From Symsagittifera roscoffensis (taxonomy: Eukaryota > Xenacoelomorpha > Acoela > Convolutidae), in assembly GCF_963678635.1 (NCBI RefSeq), contig NC_087063.1:42610759-42674758 (forward strand): 64,000 bases of DNA. The letters run 5' to 3'. A model generated the notes under the pieces. That model ran no database searches and had not been told where the DNA came from. It worked only from the letters and a program-made list of their open reading frames with translations. A program made the translations under genes and the position numbers. This document shows, one piece after another, positions 23,101 to 34,674 of this stretch. How positions within the stretch are numbered: the stretch's first letter is position 1; each line of letters starts with the position of its first letter.

Positions 23101-23126
23101 ACTTCAACCTCAGCTAATATTTGAAA

Positions 23127-24194
23127 ATGGACAGCAAAAATTTCCCGGCCCTGAAAAATGACCGGATTTTGAAGGCTGCCAGAGGCGAACCAGTTGATCG
23201 TGTTCCAGTGTGGATTATGCGACAGGCTGGCAGGTATCTTCCAGAGTTCCGGGAGTTCAGGAAAGAACACGAATTCTTCGAAATCTGCCAGACACCGGAG
23301 TATGCTTGTGAAATAACGTTACAACCCATTAGAAGATTTGACTATGACGCTAGTATAATTTTCTCGGATATTTTAGTCATACCTCAAGCTATGGGAATGG
23401 AAGTTAAAATGGAGCCAGGAAAAGGACCGACTTTTACCTCTCCTTTGATTGACAGCAAAGACCTGGATAAACTGAACATGGATCCCATAGCTATAGCCGA
23501 CTATTTGAAGTATGTATACGATGCCATTACTTTGACTCGACATAAACTGGAGGGAAAGGTTCCACTGATTGGATTTGCAGGTGCCCCGTGGACTCTGATG
23601 TCTTATATGATAGAAGGAGGCGGATCGACAACTCAGTCGAAGGCTAAAAAGTGGCTCTATACAGACGTGGAGGGATCCCATAAGCTTCTAGATGCTCTAA
23701 CTGAAGGTATTGTAGAATATCTTTATCGTCAAGTCGTAGCAGGCGCTCAGCTTCTGCAAGTGTTCGAATCTCATGCTGGCGTGTTGAACGAATACTTATT
23801 TAAACAATTTTCTCTTCCATATTTGGCCAAAATAGCTAGCGGAGTTAAAGCTAAATTGGAAGCTAACAGTATAAGTAGTGTGCCCATGATCGTGTTTGCA
23901 AAAGACGGTCATTTTGCGATTCCCTTTTTGAATGATACGCCGTATGACATTGTGAGTCTAGATTGGACTCAAGATCCATTGAAGTGTAGGGAAATGTTGC
24001 CAGATAAAACTCTCCAAGGGAACTTGGATCCCTGCGCGTTGTACAGCAGCAAAGAAGACTTGGAAAAATTGGCAAAAAGTATGATTGAAAAGTTTGGGAA
24101 GACAAAATATATTTGCAATCTTGGCCATGGAATTTATCCTGATATGGATCCAGAACACGTGAAGTGGTTTATTGACTTCATTCACAGTTGTTGA
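23127..24194 (+). CDS. UROD: Uroporphyrinogen decarboxylase
   Basis: A 355-residue, single-exon, apparently complete protein (human 367). The cytosolic homodimer removes the four acetate carboxyls of uroporphyrinogen III to give coproporphyrinogen III, the fifth step of haem synthesis; it needs no cofactor. Visible signatures are [14 protein letters not shown] (27-40, with the substrate-binding arginines R32 and R36), [15 protein letters not shown] with the catalytic aspartate D81, [16 protein letters not shown] (149-164, including the active-site tyrosine Y160) and the C-terminal NLGHGI histidine. The start is the ATG at 23127, 13 nt after a CTCAG acceptor; upstream in-frame codons lack an ATG. 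An AATAAA follows at 24218. No introns and no disabling change, so it is either a naturally intronless gene or an intact retrocopy. OAT follows on the same strand. Confidence 0.97.
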   Translation: MDSKNFPALKNDRILKAARGEPVDRVPVWIMRQAGRYLPEFREFRKEHEFFEICQTPEYACEITLQPIRRFDYDASIIFSDILVIPQAMGMEVKMEPGKGPTFTSPLIDSKDLDKLNMDPIAIADYLKYVYDAITLTRHKLEGKVPLIGFAGAPWTLMSYMIEGGGSTTQSKAKKWLYTDVEGSHKLLDALTEGIVEYLYRQVVAGAQLLQVFESHAGVLNEYLFKQFSLPYLAKIASGVKAKLEANSISSVPMIVFAKDGHFAIPFLNDTPYDIVSLDWTQDPLKCREMLPDKTLQGNLDPCALYSSKEDLEKLAKSMIEKFGKTKYICNLGHGIYPDMDPEHVKWFIDFIHSC

Positions 24195-24217
24195 AATGTT
24201 TGGCTGGTTTGATTGAT

Positions 24218-24223
24218 AATAAA
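24218..24223 (+). promoter_or_regulatory. Polyadenylation signal of UROD
   Basis: AATAAA 23 nt after the UROD stop codon. Confidence 0.6.
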
Positions 24224-24610
24224 TAGGATCTATTGATTCAAAATTAGTATGAAAAACTTTGTATTGAGATTGATCTGAGAAATTAAAATATTTGTAGCCA
24301 CTGCTTGTTTCTTATTAGACTCAACTTTTAACTGTTGAAAACAAGCTCAGAATAATTTCAAGATACTTTTTGCCATAGAACTCCAAAAAGTATTCATCTA
24401 GCAAAGTTGAATTTTAAACGGAAACGCTTTGTGTATCATAAATGTCATATTAGGCCTGGCTAAATTGTTTCGAATGGCGACATACCGTCAATCAGCTTAT
24501 TGTTTTCTTCGGGCGTAGCATCTTGGACTCAAATATCACGCCACAAACTTAATTCAACCTGTTTCAATTTCTTGTTCAACTACAATAGTTGTTGTATTCT
24601 GAATCTTCAT

Positions 24611-24616
24611 TTTCAG
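24611..24616 (+). other. Splice acceptor before OAT
   Basis: TTTCAG ends 9 nt before the OAT ATG, after a T-rich stretch. It could serve a 5'UTR intron or spliced-leader addition; no clear donor was found in the 400 bp separating it from UROD. Confidence 0.45.
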
Positions 24617-24625
24617 TTGATTAAG

Positions 24626-25948
24626 ATGTTATCAATGAAGAAAGCTGTTAATTCGATCTGTGAAATCACAACAAGGTGTGCAGTTACAAGCCAAACAAGA
24701 CGCTTCAAAAGTGTGGCGCCTTCTGCCACGTCCCACGCTTCTGAGTCTGAACTAGTAATGGCCAAGGAAGACCAGTTTGGAGCTCATAATTACCACCCAC
24801 TCCCAGTAGTTCTGTCCAGGGGCGAGGGTGTGCATGTCTGGGATGTTGAGGGACGGAAGTACCTGGATTTCTTGAGTGCATATTCTGCAGTGAATCAAGG
24901 TCACTGTCACCCGAAGATTGTGGAAGCGTTGATTAAACAGGCGCAGACCGTTACTTTGACTTCTAGAGCATTTTATAATGACGCTTTGGGAGAATATGAA
25001 GAATATATCACTAAACTACTTGGATATGACAGAGTTCTGCCGATGAATACAGGCGTGGAAGCGTGTGAAACAGCTGTAAAATTGGCGCGTCGATGGGGAT
25101 ACGACAAGAAAGGCATCAAACATTACAAAGCCAAGGTCATTTTTCCAGAAGAAAACTTTTGGGGCAGATCCATCGCTGCTTGCTCGACTTCAACTGATCC
25201 GACTTGTTTTGAAGGGTTCGGTCCATTCACTCCAGGGTTTGAGATCATTCCTTACAATGACATAGCAGCTGTAGAGAAAGCATGCCAGGACCCGGATGTC
25301 TGTGCATACATGATGGAACCCATCCAAGGTGAAGCAGGAGTCAGAGTTCCAGACGCTGGATACCTTGCCAAGGTCAGAGAGATTACCAAGAAATACAACG
25401 TACTGCTTATTTGTGACGAAGTTCAAACTGGACTTTGCAGAACTGGAAAAATGTTGTGCTCGGATCACGACAATGTTCGACCGGATATTTTGACCCTTGG
25501 AAAAGCTCTTTCGGGAGGTGTGTACCCGGTGTCTTCGGTTTTGTGTGACGATGAAGTGATGCTCTGTATTAAACCTGGAGAACATGGGTCGACATACGGT
25601 GGGAATCCAGTAGCTGCTAAAGTGGGCATTGCTGCGCTTGAAGTCTTACAGAAAGAAAACTTAGCCGAAAACGCCACAATTCAAGGCGAGTTTATGCGAA
25701 GTGAATTGAAGAAATTAGTGGGTGATCGTATAACTGAAGTGAGAGGCAAGGGTCTCTTGAATGCGATTGTTATCAAAGAAGAGGGAAATTGCAATGCGTG
25801 GAATGTGTGCATGAAGTTGAGAGACAATGGGATGTTGGCGAAACCTACACACGATCATATTATCAGATTGGCGCCTCCACTTATTATCAATAAAGATCAA
25901 GTGACACAAGCGGTTGAGATTGTTGAAAAGACCATCAAAGAGTTTTGA
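24626..25948 (+). CDS. OAT: Ornithine aminotransferase, mitochondrial
   Basis: 440 residues in one exon, nearly the human length (439). This PLP enzyme of the mitochondrial matrix transfers the delta-amino group of ornithine to 2-oxoglutarate, giving glutamate semialdehyde/P5C and glutamate, and links the urea-cycle amino acids to proline. The N-terminus (MLSMKKAV, then SQTRRFKS) is basic and Ser/Thr-rich like a mitochondrial presequence. Class-III aminotransferase blocks are [16 protein letters not shown], the [11 protein letters not shown] cofactor-binding turn, [17 protein letters not shown] with the PLP-pyridine aspartate, and TLGKALSGG with the Schiff-base lysine K293. ATG 24626 is chosen because it follows a TTTCAG acceptor and gives the presequence. 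Intact. Confidence 0.97.
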   Translation: MLSMKKAVNSICEITTRCAVTSQTRRFKSVAPSATSHASESELVMAKEDQFGAHNYHPLPVVLSRGEGVHVWDVEGRKYLDFLSAYSAVNQGHCHPKIVEALIKQAQTVTLTSRAFYNDALGEYEEYITKLLGYDRVLPMNTGVEACETAVKLARRWGYDKKGIKHYKAKVIFPEENFWGRSIAACSTSTDPTCFEGFGPFTPGFEIIPYNDIAAVEKACQDPDVCAYMMEPIQGEAGVRVPDAGYLAKVREITKKYNVLLICDEVQTGLCRTGKMLCSDHDNVRPDILTLGKALSGGVYPVSSVLCDDEVMLCIKPGEHGSTYGGNPVAAKVGIAALEVLQKENLAENATIQGEFMRSELKKLVGDRITEVRGKGLLNAIVIKEEGNCNAWNVCMKLRDNGMLAKPTHDHIIRLAPPLIINKDQVTQAVEIVEKTIKEF

Positions 25949-26844
25949 AGCGTTTATGACTGGAGAGTATATAGTTTAATGTATTCGAGATCGCGTTCCA
26001 CAAATGATTCAAATAATAAGTGCAGTAAAGCGAAAATTGACATGATAGTTATAAATTATACTAGACTGCTGAGTGATCCCTGGTGAACATGGATTGTTTT
26101 CTTTGAATTCTTAATTTTCTGTTGGCATTTTTTTTTCAGGTAGCCAGCACGAAATTCTTAAATTTTTAAGCGTTTTCACCTAGACACGACAAAAGAAAAA
26201 CTAAAAAAATATTTGATGTTTATATATTTACAAGAACGAAGAAATCCTGGTGATGATATCTTCATGGACAACAAGATTTTAACTCTATTTGAACTGCAGA
26301 TGTATAAGCTGCTAAAATTTGAATGTAGTACTACATTCAATAATGAGCCTTCTTCAAGAAGTTACTTGAATATTATTTAACATTTGAAACTTCCGAAGGT
26401 TAACTAGGAGATCAACCATGCTTGTATTAAAACAGTCAGTTTGTAGGAAAATGATATAGCGGAAATCGTCTTCTAGAAGAAATACATAACGCGAAACAAT
26501 TTATTAAGTATCAAAAAATTAAGGACTCATTCTTGAATTGAAGTGAGAACAGTAAACATACCAACAGTAATGAGAAGCTTCTTTCCCTTCAATATCTCTA
26601 CCGATCTGATTTACTGTCTCCCTTGCCACATTCCGTTGTCCCGAGCACTGGCATTAACTGACTTCTTTAGAAGTGTTGATTTTGTTATGCAAAGATACTT
26701 TTGTTTTGTTACTCTTTTCAGTAAAAAGTTCGTGTTTTCAATCCTTTCGAAGTAGTTATACTCGCCACCGTTATGGCAAACGCTCCTGCAGTATTGTTTC
26801 GTCTTAGCAAGGAATGGTTGTTTTCGACAGCATAGCTGAGATGT
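25949..26844. other. Gene-free region
   Basis: AT-rich downstream flank of OAT; overlapping short frames on both strands near 26543-26931 have no recognisable domain. Confidence 0.4.
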
Positions 26845-27238
26845 CACGATGTTGCGATTCCGATGCAGGCATGACACACGTGGCTCGCAGAAATTGAAAG
26901 CTTGTTTTTTAAATATGACTGATCCTCGCACTGATTAATGTTTTTTGATGAAATGCGTTCGCAAAAGCTGTTGCAAATTTCACTACTTTTTGGTTTTTCA
27001 TCTGCGGGAAGCTCAGGACTGCTGAAGTTACGCAAAGAGCGAACTGTTCACGATGTGGTGCTTCCGATGAAGACATGACACACACGGTTCGTAGAAACTG
27101 CAAGCATCATTTTTTGAACATGGCTGATTGTAGCAACGGTAGAGATATGTGATTCAAGTGTTCATAAAAACTGTTGCAAATTTCTTTATTTTTTGGTTTT
27201 TTTTTTATCGCTGGGAAGTTTCGGACTGCTGAAATAGT
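26845..27238 (+). repeat. Two-unit tandem repeat, period about 204 bp
   Basis: Units 26845-27048 and 27049-27238 both start CACGATGT and contain ATGACACAC, TGTTGCAAATTTC and GGACTGCTGAA. They differ by about a fifth of positions. A related segment occurs at 54675-54713. Confidence 0.75.
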
Positions 27239-27730
27239 CAATTTGAACACATATCAGTCAATCAACTAACTGAAAATAAAAGTGAAAGGATTCAAATTAT
27301 ACACCACTAGAATCAGCGTTACTTTTCAAAAAGCTGCTCAAATTAAATTGTTCCAACTATTATCGTAGCAATTTGCAGCAAAAAAAAACAAATGCAGCAT
27401 CAAGAAACTTTGACACAAATCAATGGCAGCGCTAATTGGTACCAACAGACGGAATTGTTCTTACCAGACAAGGTTAAAGGTATCAGTAGTAGAATGAAAT
27501 CAGTTCCCTTCAACGTTTGCATCTTTACTTGTCCGACTGTACTGGATACTTTTGATGGCCTCGCCGACGAGTTCAACGAAACTTTTCTGTAGTTCCTATG
27601 TCCCTTTTAGCTCTCTTTTCTTGCACATTTTCACTCACATTCTCTCATTAATGAGACGACAATTTTCTTCTGACTTGAAACCCAATTTGACATTTCAACT
27701 AGACATGTGGTTCATAAAAGTCTCGGTGTT

Positions 27731-28497
27731 TCATCTTTTGTTTTTCTGAAAAACTTCTGTGTAGTCCAGCTTAATTTTTCTTATCTGTTTGCTTTTCAGT
27801 TTATCAATAAGCAAAGAACAGCATGGCTTGTATCCCATCTTCGAAAGGCACACTGGTTTTATCGTTTTTTCTTTTGATTCAAACATAACTCCATATCTCT
27901 CAGATATCTCTTTGTCTCGATATGCAAATGATACTTTACGTACCGTTTCCGCTTTTTCAGATCTAGATATTATGTTATTAGGAGATCTAACGTCGTTGCT
28001 TTTCCGAGTTCTTTCAGGGTTGTTTTCGTCCCAGATATTACATTGCCCCATTTGATGACCAATTCGGAAAACATGTACACCTGATTACAAGTTTGGGCTT
28101 TTTAAAACTTTTTTCCTGAAAAAGAGGGTTACTGAAAGCTGAAATGGACAATGCTCGGAAAATTCCCAATCATACATTTTTCGATTGCATGAAATATAGC
28201 GAATTAAATAGTTCTTCTGTCCCTCTGAGCCACTTTTTTGGAATCTCCGATTTATTGTGTTCAACCCCAGTACCCAATTCAAAGATTTCTATCACTTCAC
28301 TGTTAGCTTCTCTTCCGAAGATAGACCGAAAAAATGTCCTCGAAAATCTTCCCTCGATCATTAGCAATGAAAATTTTTTTGCCTCCAGAAACAAATTTTT
28401 CGCAATTTCTGTTATCAGCAATCATCTTCACAGCTATATTGCATCTTTTACTAACCCAGATGCACCAAAGCCTTCTTTTTGAGTTCCCGAAAGCCAA
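27731..28497 (-). other. Possible coding remnants, unassigned
   Basis: Minus-strand frames at 27731-28051 (106 residues, Lys/Arg/Ser-rich), 28170-28421 and 28303-28497 have protein-like composition, but they overlap in different frames and no domain is recognisable. A plus-strand frame at 28144-28482 competes with them. These may be decayed exons or transposon debris; I would not treat them as a gene without expression data. Confidence 0.2.
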
Positions 28498-29235
28498 AGA
28501 CTGTAAAAGTCTCTGTTTTGGCCATATCTAATGTCAGAAATCATGTGCTTGTTTTGTTTCAGGAGAAACAAGTTAGTTTTACCATCTATGAAAACTCTAG
28601 TCAGCCATTGGCGAAATGCAGCCTTTTCAAAAGAAGCCTTTAAGCCGTTGTGGTTGATTTCCTTTCTTGGTTTCCAGATTTCAACAATGTGGCTGTTTTA
28701 CAACATGTGATTTTGTTGCTTTCTGTCTGTTTCCCAGATTTGACCAGTGTTGCAGCACTTGAGCTTTTTATTGCTTTTTCAAAATTCGAAAGTTCAAATA
28801 ATCCTTGTCAATCGAAAATATCGAATAGTTTATTTTTATTGAAAAATAGCTTAATTTAGACTAAAATTTTACTGACTGACTCTCATTCGATTAAAATTTT
28901 TACCAGCAGTTTTTTTATTCACTTATTGGTCCCCTCGTTTTAAGGTTAAATGCGCATAACTATTTATTCGAAAAACATCATTATTACCTTAAAAAAATTT
29001 TTGCAGTATATACCACTTATATCGGCGTTAAATTTTTCACAAACCTTGCTTTGAGATATTCATCAACAGCGTCATAGGTCAAGAACGTGACGCTCCTTTT
29101 TTTATTTGAAACTTGAATACTCAAATTATGCGATGGAAAAGATACACCACGAGAAATGACCCGAGAGTAGTTCATGAATAAATATGTCCTCTTTTTGATA
29201 CAATTTTTACTAGTGAAATACCGAACCATTAATAG
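28498..29235. other. Gene-free region
   Basis: AT-rich, with a short approximate repeat of TTTCCAGATTT...CAA/ACCA type at 28671 and 28732. No supported gene. Confidence 0.3.
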
Positions 29236-29376
29236 TTAAGTGAATTGCTTCTTCACACAAATGCTCATGATGAAATTCACTGCAGCCAACGGACTTTCTG
29301 AACCAGCTCAGAAAATGTCTGTTGGCTGCAGTAGATTTTATCATAAGCATTTTTGTGAAGAAGCAATTCGCCTAAA
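29236..29376. mobile_element. Hairpin/MITE with about 66-bp arms
   Basis: Arms 29236-29301 and 29308-29376 are nearly perfect inverted copies around a 6-base loop (ACCAGC). GAATTGCTTCTTCACA, CTGCAGCCAAC and TTTCTGA each have their complement on the other side. Its size and structure fit a small MITE; transcribed, it would give a pre-miRNA-like hairpin. Confidence 0.8.
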
Positions 29377-29566
29377 TCTAAATTCTGTTTCTTTTTTTTT
29401 AGATTAAGTCTCGAACTTTTGTCCAAGTTGGTTGGTTTTGTTCATCGCAGAAATGTAATATTATCCCCAAAAATAAATTTATTTGTATCTTGGCGAAATG
29501 AATCCCTGCAGCTATTTAGCTGATGCTACAACCCCATCTGAAGTCTAATCGAGTCTTTTTTCGAAT

Positions 29567-29620
29567 CCAGACATGTAGTTACTTCCAGGTATGTAGTTAC
29601 CAGACATGTAGTTACTTCCA
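29567..29620 (+). repeat. Short direct repeats beside the minisatellite
   Basis: Three approximate copies of ACATGTAGTTACTTCCAG (about 25 bp period) immediately precede the CACA-rich array. Confidence 0.6.
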
Positions 29621-30544
29621 GCACACATACAGACACGCAGCGGCACACATACAGACATGCTTGGGGGCACATATACAGACATACTTGGGGGCACATATAC
29701 AGACACAGGGGCACACAAACATACACACATAGGGGTACACATACAGACACACGAAGGGGCACCCATACAGACACACGTAGGGGCACCCTTACAGACACAC
29801 GTTTGGTCACCCATACAGACACACGTAGGGGCACCCATACAAACACTAGTACGGCACACATACGGACACACATGGGGGCACAAATACAGACACACGTGGG
29901 GTACCCATACAGACACACGTGGGGCACATATACAGACGCACGTGGGAACACCCATATAGACACACATAGGGGCACTCATACAGACACACCTAGGGGCACA
30001 CATACAGACACACATAAGGGCATCCATTCAGACACACAGAGGCACACATACAGACACACGGGCTCACAGGCAGACACACAAAGGGGCACACATACATACA
30101 CACGTGGGGGCACCCATGCCTACACACGTGGAGGCACCCATACAGACACACGTGCGGGCACCCATACAGACACGTAGGGACACCCATACAGACACACAGT
30201 GGCACGAATACAGATATACATAGGGGCACACATACAGACACAAGTGGTGGCACACATACAGACACACGAGGAGGCATATATACAGATACACGTGAGGGCA
30301 CACATACAGACACACGTGGGGGCACACATACAGACCTACAAAAGGGCACTTATACAGACACGGATAGGGGCACGTATTCAGACACGCATAGGGGCACACC
30401 TACAGACACACATGGGAGCACCCATACAGACACAAATAGGGGCACACATACAGACACATGTAGGGGCACCCATACAGACACACGTAGGGGCACACATACA
30501 GACACACATAGGTGCACACCTACACAAATAATGGCACACAGACA
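29621..30544 (+). repeat. 24-bp minisatellite, nearly 1 kb
   Basis: About 38 units of the type GGGGCACACATACAGACACA + CGTA. Because the unit is a multiple of three, long frames stay open on both strands (PIQTHVGA-like on plus; VCLYVCP-like, Cys-rich, on minus). Both-strand openness shows these frames are by-products. Alternating purine/pyrimidine CACA tracts could adopt non-B DNA. Confidence 0.95.
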
Positions 30545-31413
30545 AACTAAATTACGTAGGCCAGGGCACTGGGTTCCAGATTTCAAATACAGCTGACACG
30601 AGATATCCAGAGCCGACAGACTTTCTGAGAGTACTTGATCGCACAATTAGGTTATCTGTCGTCTCCAAACACCAGTTTTCAATTTCAATAACTGCTTAGT
30701 TACGAGAAAGATAATTATAACTAAACTAAAACTTCTTGCAACTCATAGTCATGTGAAAAACGAAGAGAAAATGGTTTCAGTAGTGGTACGAAACATAATT
30801 TATCACCTTTCACAGTGCAATTACTTTTTTGGCAGTTTCATTTTATGTAACTCGCAAAAAGTCTTATTTTGAAACATTTATTTATTAATTAGGTTATAAA
30901 AATCCTATTACAATATAATGAATTAAACAACCTTTTACCACTTCAATTTACCGATAAGGATTTTTTCCTATTTTTTATATTATTTTAAAGTATATTATGA
31001 AATAAATTTCATATTTTTTCTAAAATGTTTCACTTCATTTCATAATTTGTAATAATATATGTTATCAACTTTATTTCATTATATTACTTCAAATTATGCG
31101 ATAATTTTATGTCATTTATTTTTTCTATGATGATTTAGTAGGTTGTACATCTTAATAGTATTTCGGCCAGTAAGTATAATTATTAGATTGAAACTAACGA
31201 GTCAAATTACTATCTACATAACAAATAGTAGAATTTTCCTTGTATTGATTACTTTTTAAAACAAATTGTTGTCTTCTGAATGGCTTGTACCAAGCATTTA
31301 AAGAAAAAATTTGGTCCTTTGAATGGTTTTTACCAAACAGTTGAAGAAAACAAATTGGAGAATCAATTCCAAAAATAGAAACGAGAATCAATGATTAATG
31401 AGCAGTTGGCGCA
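30545..31413. other. AT-rich gene-free region
   Basis: Very AT-rich, especially 30860-31140 (mostly T/A with many ATTA/TTAT words). Nothing coding is seen. Confidence 0.4.
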
Positions 31414-31621
31414 CTAACAGCTTGTACCAGTTATAAACAAAATGCTGAAGTTTTGTGTCACACTTCTTGGTCCCTTCAAATTGCGAATTATTTGCTGATT
31501 TGTTTTGCTGTTTAAGTCGTTGTTGCCGATTATCTTTACCTCACAGTCCAAATTGTTTGCCTTTTCGGGAAAGAAGCGCAGCTTCAAGGTGGTGCGCCCA
31601 CCCTCTGCAATAATTTCTGGG
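31414..31621 (-). CDS. Candidate terminal exon of an unidentified gene
   Basis: After an acceptor (ATGTTTCAG, minus strand, ending at 31622) an open phase-1 frame of 68 codons runs to TAG at 31414-31416. It has natural codon use and content (EIIAEGGRTTLKLRFFPEK, CEVKIIGNNDLNSK and a hydrophobic FSILFITG near the end). It has no ATG because it would be a 3' exon. The alternating beta-strand pattern and 'LKLRFFPE' remind me of ASH/MSP-type Ig-like folds, but that is weak. Upstream exons were not found; the sequence 5' of it (on the minus strand) is transposon remnant, so it may be orphaned. Confidence 0.45.
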
Positions 31622-32038
31622 CTGAAACATAATGATAGAAAAATAATCAGTCAAAAATTGTATCCTACATTTTGACCAAAATCGAGCAAAACTGAGGACT
31701 GTATACTCAATTGAATTTATTGATTAAGGGATTATCAACATAAGAGATCGATCTACTCAAATTATAATCTCTGATGAATAATACTTTAATCATCTGGGAA
31801 AATTTTTTTCCATTAAAGAAATGTTTTCATCTGCTAAAAAAAACTTTTGAATTAAAATCAACTTTCAAAACTTCGGACACAACTAGCAATTTTTATCGAA
31901 ACAGTATCAGCTTTTCCAACAGTGAAGATAATCAAGATCGCGACTGGTGAATTAAAAATAGAGGGAAGAGTTAGACTGATAGTTCTCTAATTTCAAGCAT
32001 TGTAGGAAATGGGTGAACTCGCGTCTATTATTTTTTTT

Positions 32039-33034
32039 TTACTTATGATGAATGAATTTTGGAACAAAGGTGAACCATTTTTCTGTTTTATTTTTCAAAA
32101 CTGCAAGTTTTTTTATTTCGCTTAGAGGTAGCCACATCGTCTGGTTCGATCGAACGACCTGAACAAAACTTCGAAATTTAAGGTCGATATCATCTGACGA
32201 ACCAGTTCGGATAGTTTCATACAAGGTCCTGTATGCGTTTTCATCGACGCTTTCTTCGAATATAACAAAATAGTCGATTTGACCAAACTTTACTGAACCC
32301 TTCACTTGACAATACATTTGACTACTAGGGACTTTTAAATTTTGCTTGTAACAGGGAATCAAAAAAGGGACGACCTAAACGGCAGCGCGAGACCATTTGT
32401 GCTTTTGGATGCAGAAGACGAGCAGTAGAAACTTGGATAGTTTCATAGAGTTCGTATTGCAAAATTTTTTCATGCGGAGAAAATTCTTCTTAATGGGTCC
32501 ATGCTCGTGCCAACCCAGTTAAGTCATCACTCTCAGCACTAGCTTTTAGTATTTCATGATACTCGAGATATCACCTACAAATTATTTGACAAAAGCCGTG
32601 GCAATCGGTGGCAAAAAGAGCTAGAAAAGAATGAGCTGATTCGAATGCCTTGGCTGACATAACAAAAAGAGGCCAAAATCGTCCGACTTGGTCAGGGAGG
32701 TGCTCTAACCAGTGCACATTAATGGTTTCACATTTTTGTCCCTCAAAAAATTCAGCGGCATCTTCGGAAATTTTCATTGTTTTTCCGCCCTGACAATATT
32801 TGCTTTTCGTTAGTTTTCGAGTAAAATTGAGATACCAAAAGACAGTAGCAGCAGACTTTTATACTTCAAACATTCGGGCTTCAGAAAACTACGAAATATA
32901 ACAGGAGCAAGAAAGAACAAATAGTTGAAGTACTCATTTGCTTTAAGTTGAGTGATCTCAGAGCTTGGTCTTGGTTTTCGCCCGTGCTGGCATAATTCAA
33001 CAGGAAAGGACGATTTACGGACAAGATCATCCAA
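32039..33034 (-). pseudogene. Tnp2-like (CACTA/EnSpm-type) transposase remnant
   Basis: Three consecutive minus-strand pieces (33034-32810, 32777-32571, 32362-32039) correspond in order to the C-terminal region of Tnp2-like transposases. The first has RKPRPSSEITQLKANEY then a FLAPVIFRSFL segment. The second has NVHWLEHLPDQVGRFWPLF with the following FES motif (family pattern: H-x2-H, G/x-P-L-W, F-E). The third has VKFGQIDYFVIF and WLPLSEI. Stops and frame changes separate them, so it is inactive. Recognition is by pattern, not alignment. Confidence 0.55.
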
Positions 33035-33292
33035 TTCGTCTCTTTCGCTCTGCTTCAGTTACTTCAGTTGTCTGGAAAGTAAGCTTGAAAAACACATTGA
33101 ATGTAGTCGACTGGTGCAGATAACGGTAATCCTTTGACAATTAGCTAAATGGACTTCTATCTTTCACTCCCGCCATTTTTATTAATTTATTTCCTTCGCG
33201 TAGAAAACCGACTCGGCAATTAGGGTAGAGCGGCTCATAGTTTTCACAGCCAGAATCTTCTTCGTTTTTTTCACATTTGCGAACGAAAGGAA

Positions 33293-33490
33293 TTGATTTC
33301 GATTAAAATTTGTTCAATTGCGAAGTTTGCGAAACTGATTCACCAAGCAAGTAAATTTTATCAATTGAGTGGTGAAGATTTTGACTATTTTCTGGTGGAA
33401 ATGGCTGAAAAGCATTTGGAAGAGGGGAACTTGTTAGTTGGTGGTCAACCACAGTTTGGAGTTGTTCTAGATAACTTGCATCACCTTTGA
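33293..33490 (+). other. Short frame, unassigned
   Basis: Codes for a 60-odd-residue acidic peptide (HQASKFYQLSGEDFDYFL... then MAEKHLEEGNLL). It is protein-like but isolated, next to transposon remnants; its first codon is not an ATG. Possibly a transposon fragment. Confidence 0.2.
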
Positions 33491-33607
33491 AGTCATTTTT
33501 GTCGAAATGATATGTTTTATTATCCTACATTTCTTCTGAGCGAGAACCCAGATGATTAATACAAAACTGAAGTAAACAGCTTTTTGGCAGATAAGTTGTT
33601 TAAATAA

Positions 33608-34146
33608 AGCTTCTGTTTGGAAACGGTAGGCAAAGTTTCTTACCGTTCAGCTATGTCTTTGATGGTATTTTCATACAACCGACGTTTATCAGCCCGGCGC
33701 ATGCGTATTTTTTCGTAACAACTTCTGTCGATCTTTCCGCGTCGGTGAATCTCTCCATGTAATTTTAAGTTCCATTAGCTTCCGTTACAGGCTCGGGCGA
33801 AAGAACTCTGTCATTGTCAATTGGTTGACCTGAAGTATTACTAGTTATTTAGTTGGTCTCCTGTTACGAGATACTTATCTATTTCCACATGCTCCTTGTT
33901 TTCCGACAGTTTTTTTTGTTTCTCCCTTTTAGGGTAATTGTCTGTTGATGCAGCAAGCGAAAAAATAAACGCCGTATTTGACAAAAATTTCTTTGGTCGG
34001 CTTTATATTCCGCATGGTCCTCACCCGAACGAAAGTCTTGTCAAGAGAAGAGAAATCTACTCGCAAGTTGGGTTGCAGGCAGAATTAATAAAGCTTGTAG
34101 GTATAAGCGTTACGAAGAATTTCTTTTCTTGCGGAATTTTTGTAAT
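33608..34146. repeat. Repeat block R, copy 1 (Tc1/mariner-like middle part)
   Basis: About 540 bp from AAGCTTCTGTTTGGAAACGG to GTAATTAATTGACGGAT, nearly identical to 34938-35486. On the minus strand it encodes the linker part of a Tc1-like transposase (an EIHRRGKIDRSCYEKIRMRR stretch), interrupted by stops. Confidence 0.7.
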
Positions 34147-34163
34147 TAATTGACGGATAGGAT

Positions 34164-34619
34164 CAGTAACTTGACAAATTGGCAAACAATTTGCCCTTCG
34201 CATTGTGCCAAGTTTTTCCAATCTGTTTCAGGGTGGGGATTTCTGGGCACATTTTGTTTTTGCATTGAAAGTAATCAGAAGATAAGTTATTCTTTAATAA
34301 GTATGTTTTTCATGGATCTATAACTGTTTGACTCGGTATCGGGTTTTTACCACAGTATAGGAGTTTATAGCATTCATCAAATAGCTTTCTTCTGAATTTA
34401 TTTTTTGAAACACTCGTTCCCTCTGCAATCGATTGGCAACTTCAGCAGGCCTACAACCATACTCGACAAATTGGCAAACAATTTGCCCTTCGCATTGTGC
34501 CAAGTTTTTCCAATCTGTTTCAGGGTGGGGATTTCTAGGCACATTTTGTTTTTGCATTGAAAGTAATCAGAAGATAAGTTATTCTTTAATAAGTATGTTT
34601 TTCATGGATCTATAAATGC
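34164..34619. repeat. Rearranged S and T blocks of the Tc1-like element
   Basis: Block S (CAAATTGGCAAACAATTTGC ... CATGGATCTATAA) appears at 34164-34320, again at 34465-34616 and a third time at 35665-35817. Block T (TAACTGTTTGACTCGG ... ACCATACTCGA) lies at 34320-34466 and again at 35520-35667. A minus-strand frame at 34318-34557 gives the N-terminal helix-turn-helix-like segment (CQFVEYGCRPAEVANRLQRE). Confidence 0.6.
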
Positions 34620-34674
34620 GATGGTCTATGTTCTGATCTAATACCTACGAATTAGCTTACATTTTCATCTGTTT

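Noticed and set aside
29526-30646. Long Cys-rich and His-rich frames on both strands
   Set aside because: They are translations of the 24-bp minisatellite, whose unit is a multiple of three; openness on both strands at once is an artefact of the repeat.
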